Assembly (NCBI GenBank): GCA_017395245.1
Contig: JAFPVR010000002.1
Location: 27,728 to 91,727, forward strand
From: Bacteroidales bacterium
GTDB lineage: Bacteria; Bacteroidota; Bacteroidia; Bacteroidales; WCHB1-69
Length of the DNA: 64,000 nucleotides
Direction of reading: 5' to 3'
Below the pieces are notes generated by a model. The model made no database searches, was not told the origin of the DNA, and saw only the letters and a program-made list of their open reading frames with translations. Positions 42,470 to 51,300 of the stretch are shown in pieces. How positions within the stretch are numbered: position 1 is the first letter of the stretch; every line of letters starts with the position of its first letter. Position numbers and translations under genes: made by a program.

Positions 42470-42754
42470 TTAATCGTAATACGTTATTCCCCGGATAATG
42501 TAAGAAACAGTATGAACCACTTTGTTGTCGAAATTTGCCTCCTTTTGCAAATGCCTCTTGCCTTTGTTTACTATATCATGATTGTCGATTTCGCATTCAT
42601 AATCTTTGACACTCTTGACATTTCTTTTAAGAGTTTCTGATTCCGCGTCTGCTCCAAGAGAATAATGCAGGACGAAACGTTCATTTTCAAATTGGGCGAA
42701 CGCAAAAGAACTTGAAAGGGCCAATGCGAGCACAATGAATAAAATTTTTTTCAT
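42470..42754 (-). CDS. Small exported protein of unknown function
   Basis: From the ATG at 42754 this 94-residue protein has a signal peptide (MKKILFIVLALALSSSFAFAQ would end near residue 21). The mature part is short and charged (RNVKSVKDYECEIDNHD) with one cysteine. I recognise no family. Its position between an FGE protein and an exported metalloprotease suggests an envelope partner in this island. Confidence 0.65.
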   Translation of the reverse strand: MKKILFIVLALALSSSFAFAQFENERFVLHYSLGADAESETLKRNVKSVKDYECEIDNHDIVNKGKRHLQKEANFDNKVVHTVSYIIRGITYYD

Positions 42755-42839
42755 AACATTAACCCTGGTTCGTGTCGGGCGCAACTGTTGGTGGATAATG
42801 TGTTATTTTTCTGATTTACAATTTGTTTCTTGTTAAAGC

Positions 42840-42864
42840 CCTGTTCGATCCGTGAAAGAACAGG
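42840..42864. terminator. Hairpin CCTGTTC/GAACAGG
   Basis: A 7-bp stem with an 11-base loop lies in the 214-base spacer between the exported metalloprotease gene and the small exported protein gene. On the minus strand it is followed by GCTTTAAC, so it would be a weak terminator at best. Confidence 0.35.
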
Positions 42865-42968
42865 AGGGCGGATATGCTCCTTTTTTTACATGAGGCAAAC
42901 AATGCTGTATGAAGTATAATATTTCTCATTTAGTCGTTATTTGTGTTTCAAAGAGTTCATCAATTCTA

Positions 42969-43832
42969 CTATTCAACGGAAAATTTCCTGTACCAACCTT
43001 TTTCCACATCACTCAGTCCAACAAACCAAGCAGTCATTTCATCAATGACGAGTTCGTCAATGTCAGCCGATATGCGAAACATAATATCATCAGGATAGAG
43101 CTCTTTGGCTAATTGCTCGTTTTCTTTTGTTTGTTGGAAAGTCTCATAGAGATCTTCCGCACCAAACACGTGGCACATCTCGTGGGCAATAGATGCCGAA
43201 TACAGACTTCCCCCTTGGGGATATTGTGTAAAAATCACAGCACCTTCCAGATAATATTTATTCTCATCATAATCATTTCTATATCCAATAGCATAACTTA
43301 CCCCAGGTTTGTCAGCAACAACTAACACCAGACAGTTGTCATAGCCATATTCTTGTTTAACCCAATTCACAAAATCAAGAGGAGTTTGATACCCTATGGT
43401 TTTCATCACACTTTCTATTACGTCAGTAGATTCAGTTCCTTTTCTAGCTCCTGGGGTTACATCGTAAGGGATAGGTTTTGTGGAACCAAAGCTCCCATTA
43501 TGAAAAGTCACCGTTTTGCCGTAGCGTTGGGCTTGTTCTTGAAGCCACTGCTCTGCTTCATGAAGCTTCAGATTGAAATAGTTTATTGTTTTCTCTTCCC
43601 AGCTGTTTCGACCCGTGTAAACGGTTAACACGTAAACATCTCCTTCAAGGGACATAGCACTTCCTTGTTTTTTCATGGTTAAAACACTATCTATACACAT
43701 AATAGTATCGACTACAGACATGGAAATCGTATCCATTTTTGTGTCTTCGAAAGCATCCGATTCGTTGTAATGGCAGGAATAAAACACAATTCCAAGCGTC
43801 ATCGAGACATAAAGAGGAAAATACTTTTTCAT
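42969..43832 (-). CDS. Lipoprotein zinc metalloprotease
   Basis: From the ATG at 43832 the protein has 287 residues and a lipoprotein-like signal (VSMTLGIVFYSC, Cys 20). The motif HEMCHVFGAEDLYE (about residue 218) is HExxHxxGAxDLY, a zincin signature like that of gluzincin or M6-related peptidases. A segment before it (LVLVVADKPGVSYAIGYR) is compatible with a Rossmann-like fold. It should act in the periplasm or on the surface. Together with the archaemetzincin it gives this island two exported metalloproteases. Confidence 0.8.
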   Translation of the reverse strand: MKKYFPLYVSMTLGIVFYSCHYNESDAFEDTKMDTISMSVVDTIMCIDSVLTMKKQGSAMSLEGDVYVLTVYTGRNSWEEKTINYFNLKLHEAEQWLQEQAQRYGKTVTFHNGSFGSTKPIPYDVTPGARKGTESTDVIESVMKTIGYQTPLDFVNWVKQEYGYDNCLVLVVADKPGVSYAIGYRNDYDENKYYLEGAVIFTQYPQGGSLYSASIAHEMCHVFGAEDLYETFQQTKENEQLAKELYPDDIMFRISADIDELVIDEMTAWFVGLSDVEKGWYRKFSVE

Positions 43833-43890
43833 AATCGAGAATATAACTGTTTTGCGATCACTTGTTTTTGTGCCAGATTCGTTGCTCAAA

Positions 43891-44868
43891 TTAATATGTC
43901 AGCGCGGCATAATCCTTTAGGAATTGACCAACGACCATGCCGATTAAGCCTAAGATGAGGAGGATGAAAAACACTCGGGAATATCTTATAGACTTTGATT
44001 TTGGGGATGATAATCCAAACATGGCACGAAATTCGGCTAACGTGGAACGGAGTATGTCCGCATACGAAACGAGAAACCTGGTAAAACGGGCGATTTGCAC
44101 CTCGCAAGTTTTGGGGATTTTGTTCTGGTCGAAAAACAGGAAACTGGAAATACTCCCTCGCCTCTTTTTCTCCACGGTAATGTCATAATTCTCAATGTCA
44201 ACCCCATGATCTAATAGTATTTTGTACAAGTTCGACACCTTGCTGAAAGTCTTGCTCTCCGGAACGATGAACAAGATTTTTTCAAGCGGAATGTTCTCCA
44301 GCACCATACGAACCTCCCACCAAAAGCTATCCGTTTTGCCCAATCGAAGCGCCACCACTTCCGCACGTTCCGCCATTGTTTGGACTGTGGATTTCCAATG
44401 ATCGTCATCCACATAGACACGAGAAGCACCCAGCGGCATTTTGATGTCTTTCGGGTCTCCTATGGCATAAACGGGGGCGATGTCCGTCAATATCTCTACC
44501 AAAACCTCTTCTTCGGTACGTTCGTCCGAAAGGACAGACACGCTTTTCCCAGTGACTTTGTCATCCACAAAAGATCTTAAATAAAGAACAAAGGGACCAT
44601 TAATATCATTGGGATCCAAAATGTCTTTTTTCTTTTTGTTCAGCCTATGGTACCATGAATAACAAACAGCAAAAAGAAAGAAAAGCAGGAGCAAAATCAC
44701 AAAGACGAAAATATCTTGGCCGATCATTTCCATTAAAGACATTTGATAGTCTATTCCTGTTTGGTGTGTGTATTGCGATTCTTCAAAACACATCATGAAA
44801 TAGCCACTAAAGCCAATAAGGGAGACCAGTCCGAAGACAAAAGTCAAAAAAGCAGCGAAATGCTTCAT
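43891..44868 (-). CDS. Membrane protein with TIR-like Rossmannoid domain
   Basis: Two N-terminal membrane helices (about residues 5-27 and 52-70) precede a cytosolic domain (about 90-260), and one more helix lies at the C-terminus (about 298-317). The cytosolic part has PFVLYLRSFVDD, IGDPKDIKMPLGASRVYVDDDHW and GKTDSFWWEVRMVL. The RSF-D opening and WWEV segment resemble membrane-anchored TIR-like proteins, but I cannot confirm the fold by eye. Position in the island supports an effector or sensor role. Confidence 0.65.
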   Translation of the reverse strand: MKHFAAFLTFVFGLVSLIGFSGYFMMCFEESQYTHQTGIDYQMSLMEMIGQDIFVFVILLLLFFLFAVCYSWYHRLNKKKKDILDPNDINGPFVLYLRSFVDDKVTGKSVSVLSDERTEEEVLVEILTDIAPVYAIGDPKDIKMPLGASRVYVDDDHWKSTVQTMAERAEVVALRLGKTDSFWWEVRMVLENIPLEKILFIVPESKTFSKVSNLYKILLDHGVDIENYDITVEKKRRGSISSFLFFDQNKIPKTCEVQIARFTRFLVSYADILRSTLAEFRAMFGLSSPKSKSIRYSRVFFILLILGLIGMVVGQFLKDYAALTY

Positions 44869-44880
44869 TGCAAAGAAAAG

Positions 44881-45219
44881 TTATTTATACTCAATACCAA
44901 TTTCTGCTTCTCCGGCAGCCTGAAGTAAACCATACGTCAAAATGCCAAGCCATTTGGCTTTGGTTCGAATCTGGCAGTCAATTACGTTGGTTTTGCAATA
45001 ATTTGGGAAAAGCGTGACTTCTTTCTCGATTTTATGAATCGACAAAGCATTGCCAACCATGGATATCTTCAGGACAGTGGGTTCGTCAAGGATTTCCGTT
45101 GTGAAACTTTTACCGACAGCCAAACGGGTCACTTCCTGACCTTTGATGAAAATTCTATAGGGAACAGCGGCTCCCACGTAAGATTTGTCTCTACTGATGT
45201 TTAAAGTGATTTTTTTCAT
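44881..45219 (-). CDS. Small PEGA-like protein
   Basis: This 112-residue protein is predicted to be beta-rich (ITLNISRDKSYVGAAVPYRI, KISMVGNALSIHKIEKEVTLF). The pattern of short strands resembles PEGA/DUF2846-type domains, but without a confident match. It has no signal peptide. It lies 12 bases upstream of the TIR-like membrane protein gene and is likely cotranscribed with it. Confidence 0.65.
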   Translation of the reverse strand: MKKITLNISRDKSYVGAAVPYRIFIKGQEVTRLAVGKSFTTEILDEPTVLKISMVGNALSIHKIEKEVTLFPNYCKTNVIDCQIRTKAKWLGILTYGLLQAAGEAEIGIEYK

Positions 45220-45326
45220 AATTAATGTATTTATAATATCGTATATTTGAATTTAATCTTGATATTCACCAAGGTTTGTTCCATCTATGCTTAAAATGCA
45301 ACGATATTGAAGAAAGTTTGTCAAGC

Positions 45327-45737
45327 TCACAGTTGTTCAATGAGCAAAATAACAGTGACTATTGAAAACACCCATTTCAATGCATTTGCGTAGATACAGA
45401 AAAGCTCTTTCCCTGTCATCTGTTCACTACCGACAAAATAGTATCGGTCCCCTTTCTTTTTAATTACACGGTAGCACTTCAAGGGAATTAGAGGGATGAG
45501 GACGCATATACAATAATATGCGACGAATGTGTCCTCCCCATCAACCTCATAATGGCGAAAATCCCCGAATAATGTCATGCCAACAAAGTTAAACGTTGTA
45601 AGCGTAGAGGCACTTTTCCCATCGGGAGGCATGATTTTGGGGTTGTGGGCGAACGCAACCTCGATATCCTTCTTCAAGCGTTCGGGTAGAATCCAAAAAA
45701 TGACGGATAAAACCGCAAAAATGATTAAGGCTGTCAT
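45327..45737 (-). CDS. Small membrane protein of unknown function
   Basis: This 136-residue protein has an N-terminal helix (MTALIIFAVLSVIFWILP), a central hydrophobic segment (AYYCICVLIPLIPL) and a C-terminal helix (ALKWVFSIVTVILLI). The loops contain FGDFRHYEVDGEDT and RVIKKKGDRYYFVG. No family is recognised. It is flanked by the PEGA-like genes. Confidence 0.7.
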   Translation of the reverse strand: MTALIIFAVLSVIFWILPERLKKDIEVAFAHNPKIMPPDGKSASTLTTFNFVGMTLFGDFRHYEVDGEDTFVAYYCICVLIPLIPLKCYRVIKKKGDRYYFVGSEQMTGKELFCIYANALKWVFSIVTVILLIEQL

Positions 45738-45825
45738 AATAATGAATTTTTATTGATTTGTTACTTGTGGTTTATTAGCTAAAATATTCCGGCGTGTCCG
45801 CAAATGAGGCTGGTGGGGCTTGTCG

Positions 45826-46671
45826 TCAAGATTGTTCCCTGTTCTGCCGCTGCGCTTCCTCGCTTAATTTGCGAATGACCTCCGCCATTTTTCGTTGCTC
45901 TTCCACCATCTTCGCCCGTTGAGCCTCTTGGCGTTTACGAATGACTTCGATGATTTTCCCACCGCTTTTCTTTTTCTCCCCGGCATTGTCTTTCACGGTA
46001 CCTTTGTTGAGGCTCACTTCATACACGGCGTCTTCATTAAACATCTCAAATTCCACCTGTAGACTGTCGTTCTGATTGTCCAAGCTGTTGAAAGTCAGCG
46101 AATATATTCCTGGTCGCAGGGGAAACTCCTGCGCCAACCCTTTGACTAGTTGCAGCTGTTTAATCCCGCCAATATAAAACACGCAGTCGGTGTCAGTAGT
46201 GAGGGTGAGTTTGGGTAGTCGTGTCGGATCTGGGTCAACATGCTTGTTTAGAGGTGCTTGTTTGGGCTCGGGGTTGGACTGGGGGGTGGACTGGGGCGTC
46301 GGCCTTGGCGGTGCGGTCGGAGACGCTTCCTTGTCTGACGGCTTGGAAGACAAAGCCTTGTTCAACGCATCCACAATTTGCTGGATGTTCCTTTTCCCTT
46401 TGCCTAAATCTACGGGCGCCATCTTTACCTTCGGTTCGCTTTTGATATGTACACTCGTGTGGTCCTCATCAATGTAACGGCAGACTACAGTCACTGTTTC
46501 GCCCCATGACCAAAGGGTTGCCCCGCATATCATTTTAACGGAAAAGCTCCTTTTGTCCGCACTTTCCAAACTCATACCCTCAATAGAGTTGGCAATGTTG
46601 ATTAACGTCCCATAAACAAAATAGATGTTATGAGGACACTCAATTTCGTGATTTTTGTCAAGTAATGACAT
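45826..46671 (-). CDS. PEGA-like domain protein with unknown N-terminal domain
   Basis: From the ATG at 46671 it has 281 residues. An unknown N-terminal domain (about 1-100, VKMICGATLWSWGETVTV) and a proline-rich linker come first. A PEGA-like domain (about 155-225, LTLTTDTDCVFYIGGIKQLQ) and a charged helical tail (RKRQEAQRAKMVEEQRKMAE) follow. The PEGA-like domain is close to that of the BACON protein at 39895, pointing to a shared interaction module. The start at 46671 avoids overlap with the relic region upstream. Confidence 0.75.
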   Translation of the reverse strand: MSLLDKNHEIECPHNIYFVYGTLINIANSIEGMSLESADKRSFSVKMICGATLWSWGETVTVVCRYIDEDHTSVHIKSEPKVKMAPVDLGKGKRNIQQIVDALNKALSSKPSDKEASPTAPPRPTPQSTPQSNPEPKQAPLNKHVDPDPTRLPKLTLTTDTDCVFYIGGIKQLQLVKGLAQEFPLRPGIYSLTFNSLDNQNDSLQVEFEMFNEDAVYEVSLNKGTVKDNAGEKKKSGGKIIEVIRKRQEAQRAKMVEEQRKMAEVIRKLSEEAQRQNREQS

Positions 46672-46719
46672 AACGTGTTTGTTTTTGATTGTACATTCTT
46701 TCAAGCAAAAATTCGATGG

Positions 46720-46960
46720 CGCTTTTCTTCGTAAGTCGTCCAAAGGCGTTAGGGAGAGGCGAAAACCTATGTCATATTGACAGTGCTATTGTCGCTCACC
46801 CTCGGTTACTGAGCACCCGGTAGGACTTGGCAAAGCAACAAAATCTTTTGCCGAGACATAGCAAAACAAAAAGTCCTGCACCTGTTTTTGGGTAGTTGCA
46901 GCTGTTTTATCCCGTCAAGGCAGAGCACGCACGCAATTGGTGTCGAAAGTGAGGAAGAGG
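46720..46960 (-). pseudogene. Relics of FGE and PEGA-like domains
   Basis: Short fragments in different frames survive on the minus strand. TFDTNCVRALP at about 46910-46955 matches the TTDTDCVFYLEG segment of the PEGA-like domain. SYRVLSNRG and QYDIGFRLSL at about 46755-46830 match the C-terminal ends of the FGE proteins. They show that genes of the same kinds as in this island once stood here and were deleted or recombined. The rest of the gap to 47012 holds nothing I recognise. Confidence 0.6.
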
Positions 46961-47012
46961 TCGTTTTGGTTTGCACTCATGTTTCTGTGTGTCCGAAGCG
47001 ACGAAGTGATCG

Positions 47013-47192
47013 TTACACGGGCAGAAAACACTTCACCAGCGAAATTGCGCCTAACAACACAAGCAGCACCCCGACAATGTTACAAATGAGTTTGATGGTG
47101 TCCCGCGTCTTCTTTTTGCCTTGCGTGATCCAACCCGGGACCACCATCCACAAACATAATCCAATAATTATTTCAACAATTGCATGTGTCAT
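47013..47192 (-). CDS. Small two-TM membrane protein
   Basis: This 59-residue frame starts at an ATG (MTHAIVEIIIGLCLWMVVP). It has two hydrophobic helices (about 4-18 and 36-55) separated by a basic loop (QGKKKTRDTIK). It lies six bases after the stop of the nuclease-like/transglutaminase gene and is probably cotranscribed. Its sequence looks like a genuine membrane hairpin, though its shortness leaves doubt. Confidence 0.6.
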   Translation of the reverse strand: MTHAIVEIIIGLCLWMVVPGWITQGKKKTRDTIKLICNIVGVLLVLLGAISLVKCFLPV

Positions 47193-47198
47193 TTTCGC

Positions 47199-48299
47199 TT
47201 AGTTTTCTTTTCCTGACCAATGCCATTCGCCTGTTGAGGTGGAATAGGTGTAAATACTCCTTGTGCCTTCCCAATAAGGTCCACCGGGGTAACTCGCCTG
47301 CCAATCAAGATTCAACCACTGCTTCCCATCATGGTTCTTGATATGAATTTCATCAATAGTATACTGGGGGAATCTCGCTTTGATAATGTCTAAGACATCT
47401 TGTGTATCAAAGTTGGAGATGCACACCTCGGCATACGCATGAGCCTCGTTTGCCCGATAAGCTACAACGACAGAAGCCTCACCTCCAATGGCAATCACAC
47501 AACTGGCCATTAGAACAGCAAAGTCATCACAATCGCCACTCAAAGAGTTGAAAATGCTTTCCGAAGCATAAGCGACATAATCATGTTTTCCCTTTGGATC
47601 ATTGACGTACGACCACTTGTTGTAGCAATAATCAAATATCTCACACACCTGTTTAATGTTAAATACTCCAGATGCTCTACTAGCTAATTGGACTGCAAAA
47701 CTTCTCGTATAAGGACAATCAAAATCACATGCTTCCGCCAACATGTCAACGTTAAGATTCCCGTCAGAATACCAGGTGCTATGCCTACGTTCTTGAGGCA
47801 TTTTATACTCTGGCAATTTGATATCTTCTTTCACGTATTCGATGGGCACAACAGGTGTCGGGGTTGGTGTCACTTCTCTTTCAGCCTCACCCTTGTTAGC
47901 ATAGCTTCTGTATGCCTCCAGACTGTCTGTTAAGTAGGTTTCCTCCACTAATTCGCTGTAACCTTTTTGCAGCAGTGCGGAATTGAGACACCTCTTGTTC
48001 CTTTTTGAGGTCACATAGGCATACACTGTCTTGCCCTTAATCAGATCTTTGTCGGGGTTGAATTTGTTGGACTTGTCAGCTTTGAGGGAAACTTTGGTGT
48101 TTATATACTTTTTCAGTTCTTCTTTTCCTTGTGTGGTGCTGGAGACACCGATCAGTTTCACGGTCGCGCCATTTTTTAGCTCCACGGTGTTTCCGTCAAT
48201 GACCTTGGTGATTTTGTTGGTGTCGAAATCGATGCACAGGATTACGACAATGATTAGTAGAACGGCAAAAATGAGGACGTGTGTAAATTTCAACTTCAT
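47199..48299 (-). CDS. SNase-like plus transglutaminase-like protein
   Basis: A membrane anchor (about residues 5-24) is followed by an SNase-like domain (about 28-140, ITKVIDGNTVELKNGATVKL). A proline linker (VTPTPTPVVP) then leads to a transglutaminase/cysteine-protease fold. The catalytic triad is visible: Cys 257 in GDCDDFAVL, His 287 in EAHAYAEV and Asp in NLDWQ. The SNase part lacks the usual catalytic arginines and may only bind. The protein should sit outside the inner membrane and could cleave or crosslink envelope proteins. It follows the terminator of the six-gene operon. Confidence 0.82.
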   Translation of the reverse strand: MKLKFTHVLIFAVLLIIVVILCIDFDTNKITKVIDGNTVELKNGATVKLIGVSSTTQGKEELKKYINTKVSLKADKSNKFNPDKDLIKGKTVYAYVTSKRNKRCLNSALLQKGYSELVEETYLTDSLEAYRSYANKGEAEREVTPTPTPVVPIEYVKEDIKLPEYKMPQERRHSTWYSDGNLNVDMLAEACDFDCPYTRSFAVQLASRASGVFNIKQVCEIFDYCYNKWSYVNDPKGKHDYVAYASESIFNSLSGDCDDFAVLMASCVIAIGGEASVVVAYRANEAHAYAEVCISNFDTQDVLDIIKARFPQYTIDEIHIKNHDGKQWLNLDWQASYPGGPYWEGTRSIYTYSTSTGEWHWSGKEN

Positions 48300-48324
48300 A
48301 ATGATTTGATTTTAAGATTTTAAA

Positions 48325-48354
48325 GATGGCACTGCGTCAAAGCGCAGTGCCATC
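48325..48354 (-). terminator. Intrinsic terminator of the Hsp70/tubulin/actin operon
   Basis: A perfect 12-bp stem (GATGGCACTGCG/CGCAGTGCCATC) with a 6-base loop is followed on the minus strand by TTTAAAATCTT. It begins 15 bases after the stop codon of the actin-like gene. It separates the six-gene unit from the downstream island genes. Confidence 0.85.
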
Positions 48355-48368
48355 CAATTAATATCCAA

Positions 48369-51300
48369 TTAATTATTACGCATGAAATGCGCAGAGATTT
48401 TTTCCATAATAAGGGAAATGTACTGGAAGAAAACGGATTCCATCAGAATGTCGGACGGCTTCAACAACATGTCTTTGCCAACAGAGGGCACAAACGATTT
48501 CACTTTGTCCTGTGGTATCACCATTTCGGCATCGTCAACCATTTCATAAAACAGCGAAATGAACTGACAGACATTGTCTTCCACCTGCTGTTTCATATCG
48601 TCACTCACGTTGACTTGGGCACCGCCGCTTTTGGAATTGGCGTCGTAACAATTGTTTTGGTCGCCTAGCATGACCACTTGTGCGATTCTGTCATTGCCGT
48701 CAAATGCAAGCCCGGGAATTCCCATCTTGGAATTCTTGTATCCTTTCAATGCACCAAGTGCCGTGGTGGATTTCGGGTTGGCAGGTTTCACAATTCGCAG
48801 GTCTTCCGCAAAAGCCGTTCCATAAACGTTTTTGAAAATGTCTCGAATATAATCTTCGTGTTCTGAATACAGCCCGAAGAGCTTGGAACCATTTCCAGTC
48901 AGGTATATGACCGAAGGACACTCCTCTGGTGATTTCATTTTGCACAATTGGGCGATATGATAAATCAGGGAGGTGTTATGGAACTTCAACATAAAGTTCG
49001 GGTTAGAGTTATGGAAGATGTTTTCGAAATCATGCGATGCTTGAGAAAAGCCATAGTTCATGATGGCGCTGATGGAATCTGTGGGGTTGATTTTTTCTGC
49101 ACCTGACAACGGGGATTGTAGTTCCAGAACCTTTTTGCATTTGTCTCGTGAGACTTGCTGCCGCATAATGTTAATCCCTTGTTGAGCCTGTTCGTTATGG
49201 TTCAGATCGCCATCCAAGTATAGTGCGTTGCCTGCGAAACTGAAGGAAGTTGCAAAACGAGGTACATTCTCCTTGAAACCAAATACATCGGTTGAACCAC
49301 CTCCAACATCAATAAGAATGGTTAATTCAGAAACAGAGCTAAGATCGTCAATGCACTCATAGATAGGTGCGCGTGACTCGTTTGTGAATAGGACATGATT
49401 TTCCGGACTCACTTTAAAGCAACGTTCGTACTCCTCTTCCCAGATTCGCTTGTGTTCGTCTGTCAATTGATAATAAAACGAAAGTGGATAGGTCCAGATC
49501 AACTTGGTGTTTTGGGGGTTATAACCCTGACAAATGAGGTTGGAGCGGAAAATGAAGAGAAGTTCTTTGACGAAAGAGGTAAAGGCTTGTTCCCTGGCCT
49601 CATCCGTTTCGAAATCTCTGCCGTGTTTAACTCTAAACCACTTGAACTTGCCCTCGGTAACGCTGTCGTAGTTGCCTTTTCGTTTTCCGATTTCATAATA
49701 GGCAAATGGTATGGCGCTGTTGTACAACGGAATCTTCTCTTCCGTTCCGTTTGGTGTCATGCCATTGACATAAGTCTGGTTAATAACTGACGGTATTGGG
49801 AAATAATATCCTTTATCCTGCCTGTCGTTGGATTTTGGCAGGATTCTGGACGGAATGAACTCGCATAACTGTGTGGCCAACCATTTGTCGGTAAAAGAGC
49901 CGTCCTCTTCGCGAAGATACAAATCGTCACGATCTTTGTCGATGGCATCCACTTTGTCCTGAGGTGTACAGGTCTTATGCATGAACATCAACTCGCTCCA
50001 ATTTCCGTCGTCGTGTACGGTAGATATTTCTTTTGGTTTGCTGAAGTCTTTCGCGTTGGCAGCATTACGCACCATATAGGCGACATAGGTGTTTGAGGTG
50101 CCCAAATCCACGGCGATAATCACCTCGTCGTTTTTCATTGTGATGACGTTTTTACCATTGTTTTCGCCTTCAACACCTTGATTAACGTCAACTTTCCGTA
50201 ATTTAGGGACAATCAAGGCGGATCCTTTATCGGATGTGATTTCAGCGACATCCAAAGCTTTACGACCAGCTTCGATATGGTAATACCAACAGTTGCCTGG
50301 CATAGTGGCATTAGCCATGATGGTCTGGTTGCTCTTCACCTCACTGTTGTCTTTGTCAGTTGAAAACTCACCCAGTTCCAACGGGTCTTTGTCAGTGCCA
50401 ATGTGGAAAAAGTGTAGCTTGGAACGATTATTGCTGTTGGGATCAAAATGATGGTAGAAAAGAACTTTGTAAATATTGTCAAAAAGAGTTGTTTTTACAA
50501 ATGGGTAGATGCCGAATGCGAACGGACTCATTTCTTTGCCATTGATGACGACGCCTTGCGGATAGGCGACCGGGCCTTTGTCGTCTTCCATCACATATTC
50601 CCGACGAATGACGGATGTGCCTCCGCCCACAAGATCCACTTTCATCTTGACGAGGAATGTGTTTTTTGTTTTTCTGACAATGGTTATCCGCTCGGTGATT
50701 TTGGTGAGGTCGCCAAACAACGAAGTGAGATGTTGCAATCCTGAACTCTTGACCGGGATAAGGCAGCGGTCTTTCATCTGTTTGTCAGTGACCTCGTCCA
50801 AGAACGGCACGGAGACGTAGTTGTCGTTGATATCGTAAGGGAGCACAAACAAAGCGTCCGACAGGATATCGTTGGGCCCTAACCAGTAAGTCACCTCTCC
50901 ATTAAAGTAGCGATTCTTCACCTCAATTCCATACTCCTCTTCAGAGATGGTCAAGTCTGCAGGCTGAACCAGGTAGAGGAGATATTTTAGGTAGGAGCAG
51001 TCGATATTGTCTGGACGGATAAACAAGGGCTGGTTCTCGTGGGTGCCGATTTGCTGGAGTGTTGGGGTTCCGACATTGAATTTTCGGTACTCATCACGTT
51101 GGAAGAATGAGGTGTTGTCTAACGCCTGCTTTTCGGCCTGTGTCAGACTTTGCTCCACCACAGCAAAAAGGTTCTCAAAGATGTAGCATAGCCTTGTGCC
51201 GCGCTCATTAAGAAGCAAATACATGAATTCTCTGAAATCAGTGGAGCGACCTTTCATGTCACGCCAGTCGTTGGGATCGTCGGTGAAGAGGTTGCGGGCA

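Noticed and set aside
47199-48299. Functional thermonuclease
   Set aside because: The SNase-like part aligns at TKVIDGNTVELKNG but the catalytic arginine and acidic pair expected later are not visible.
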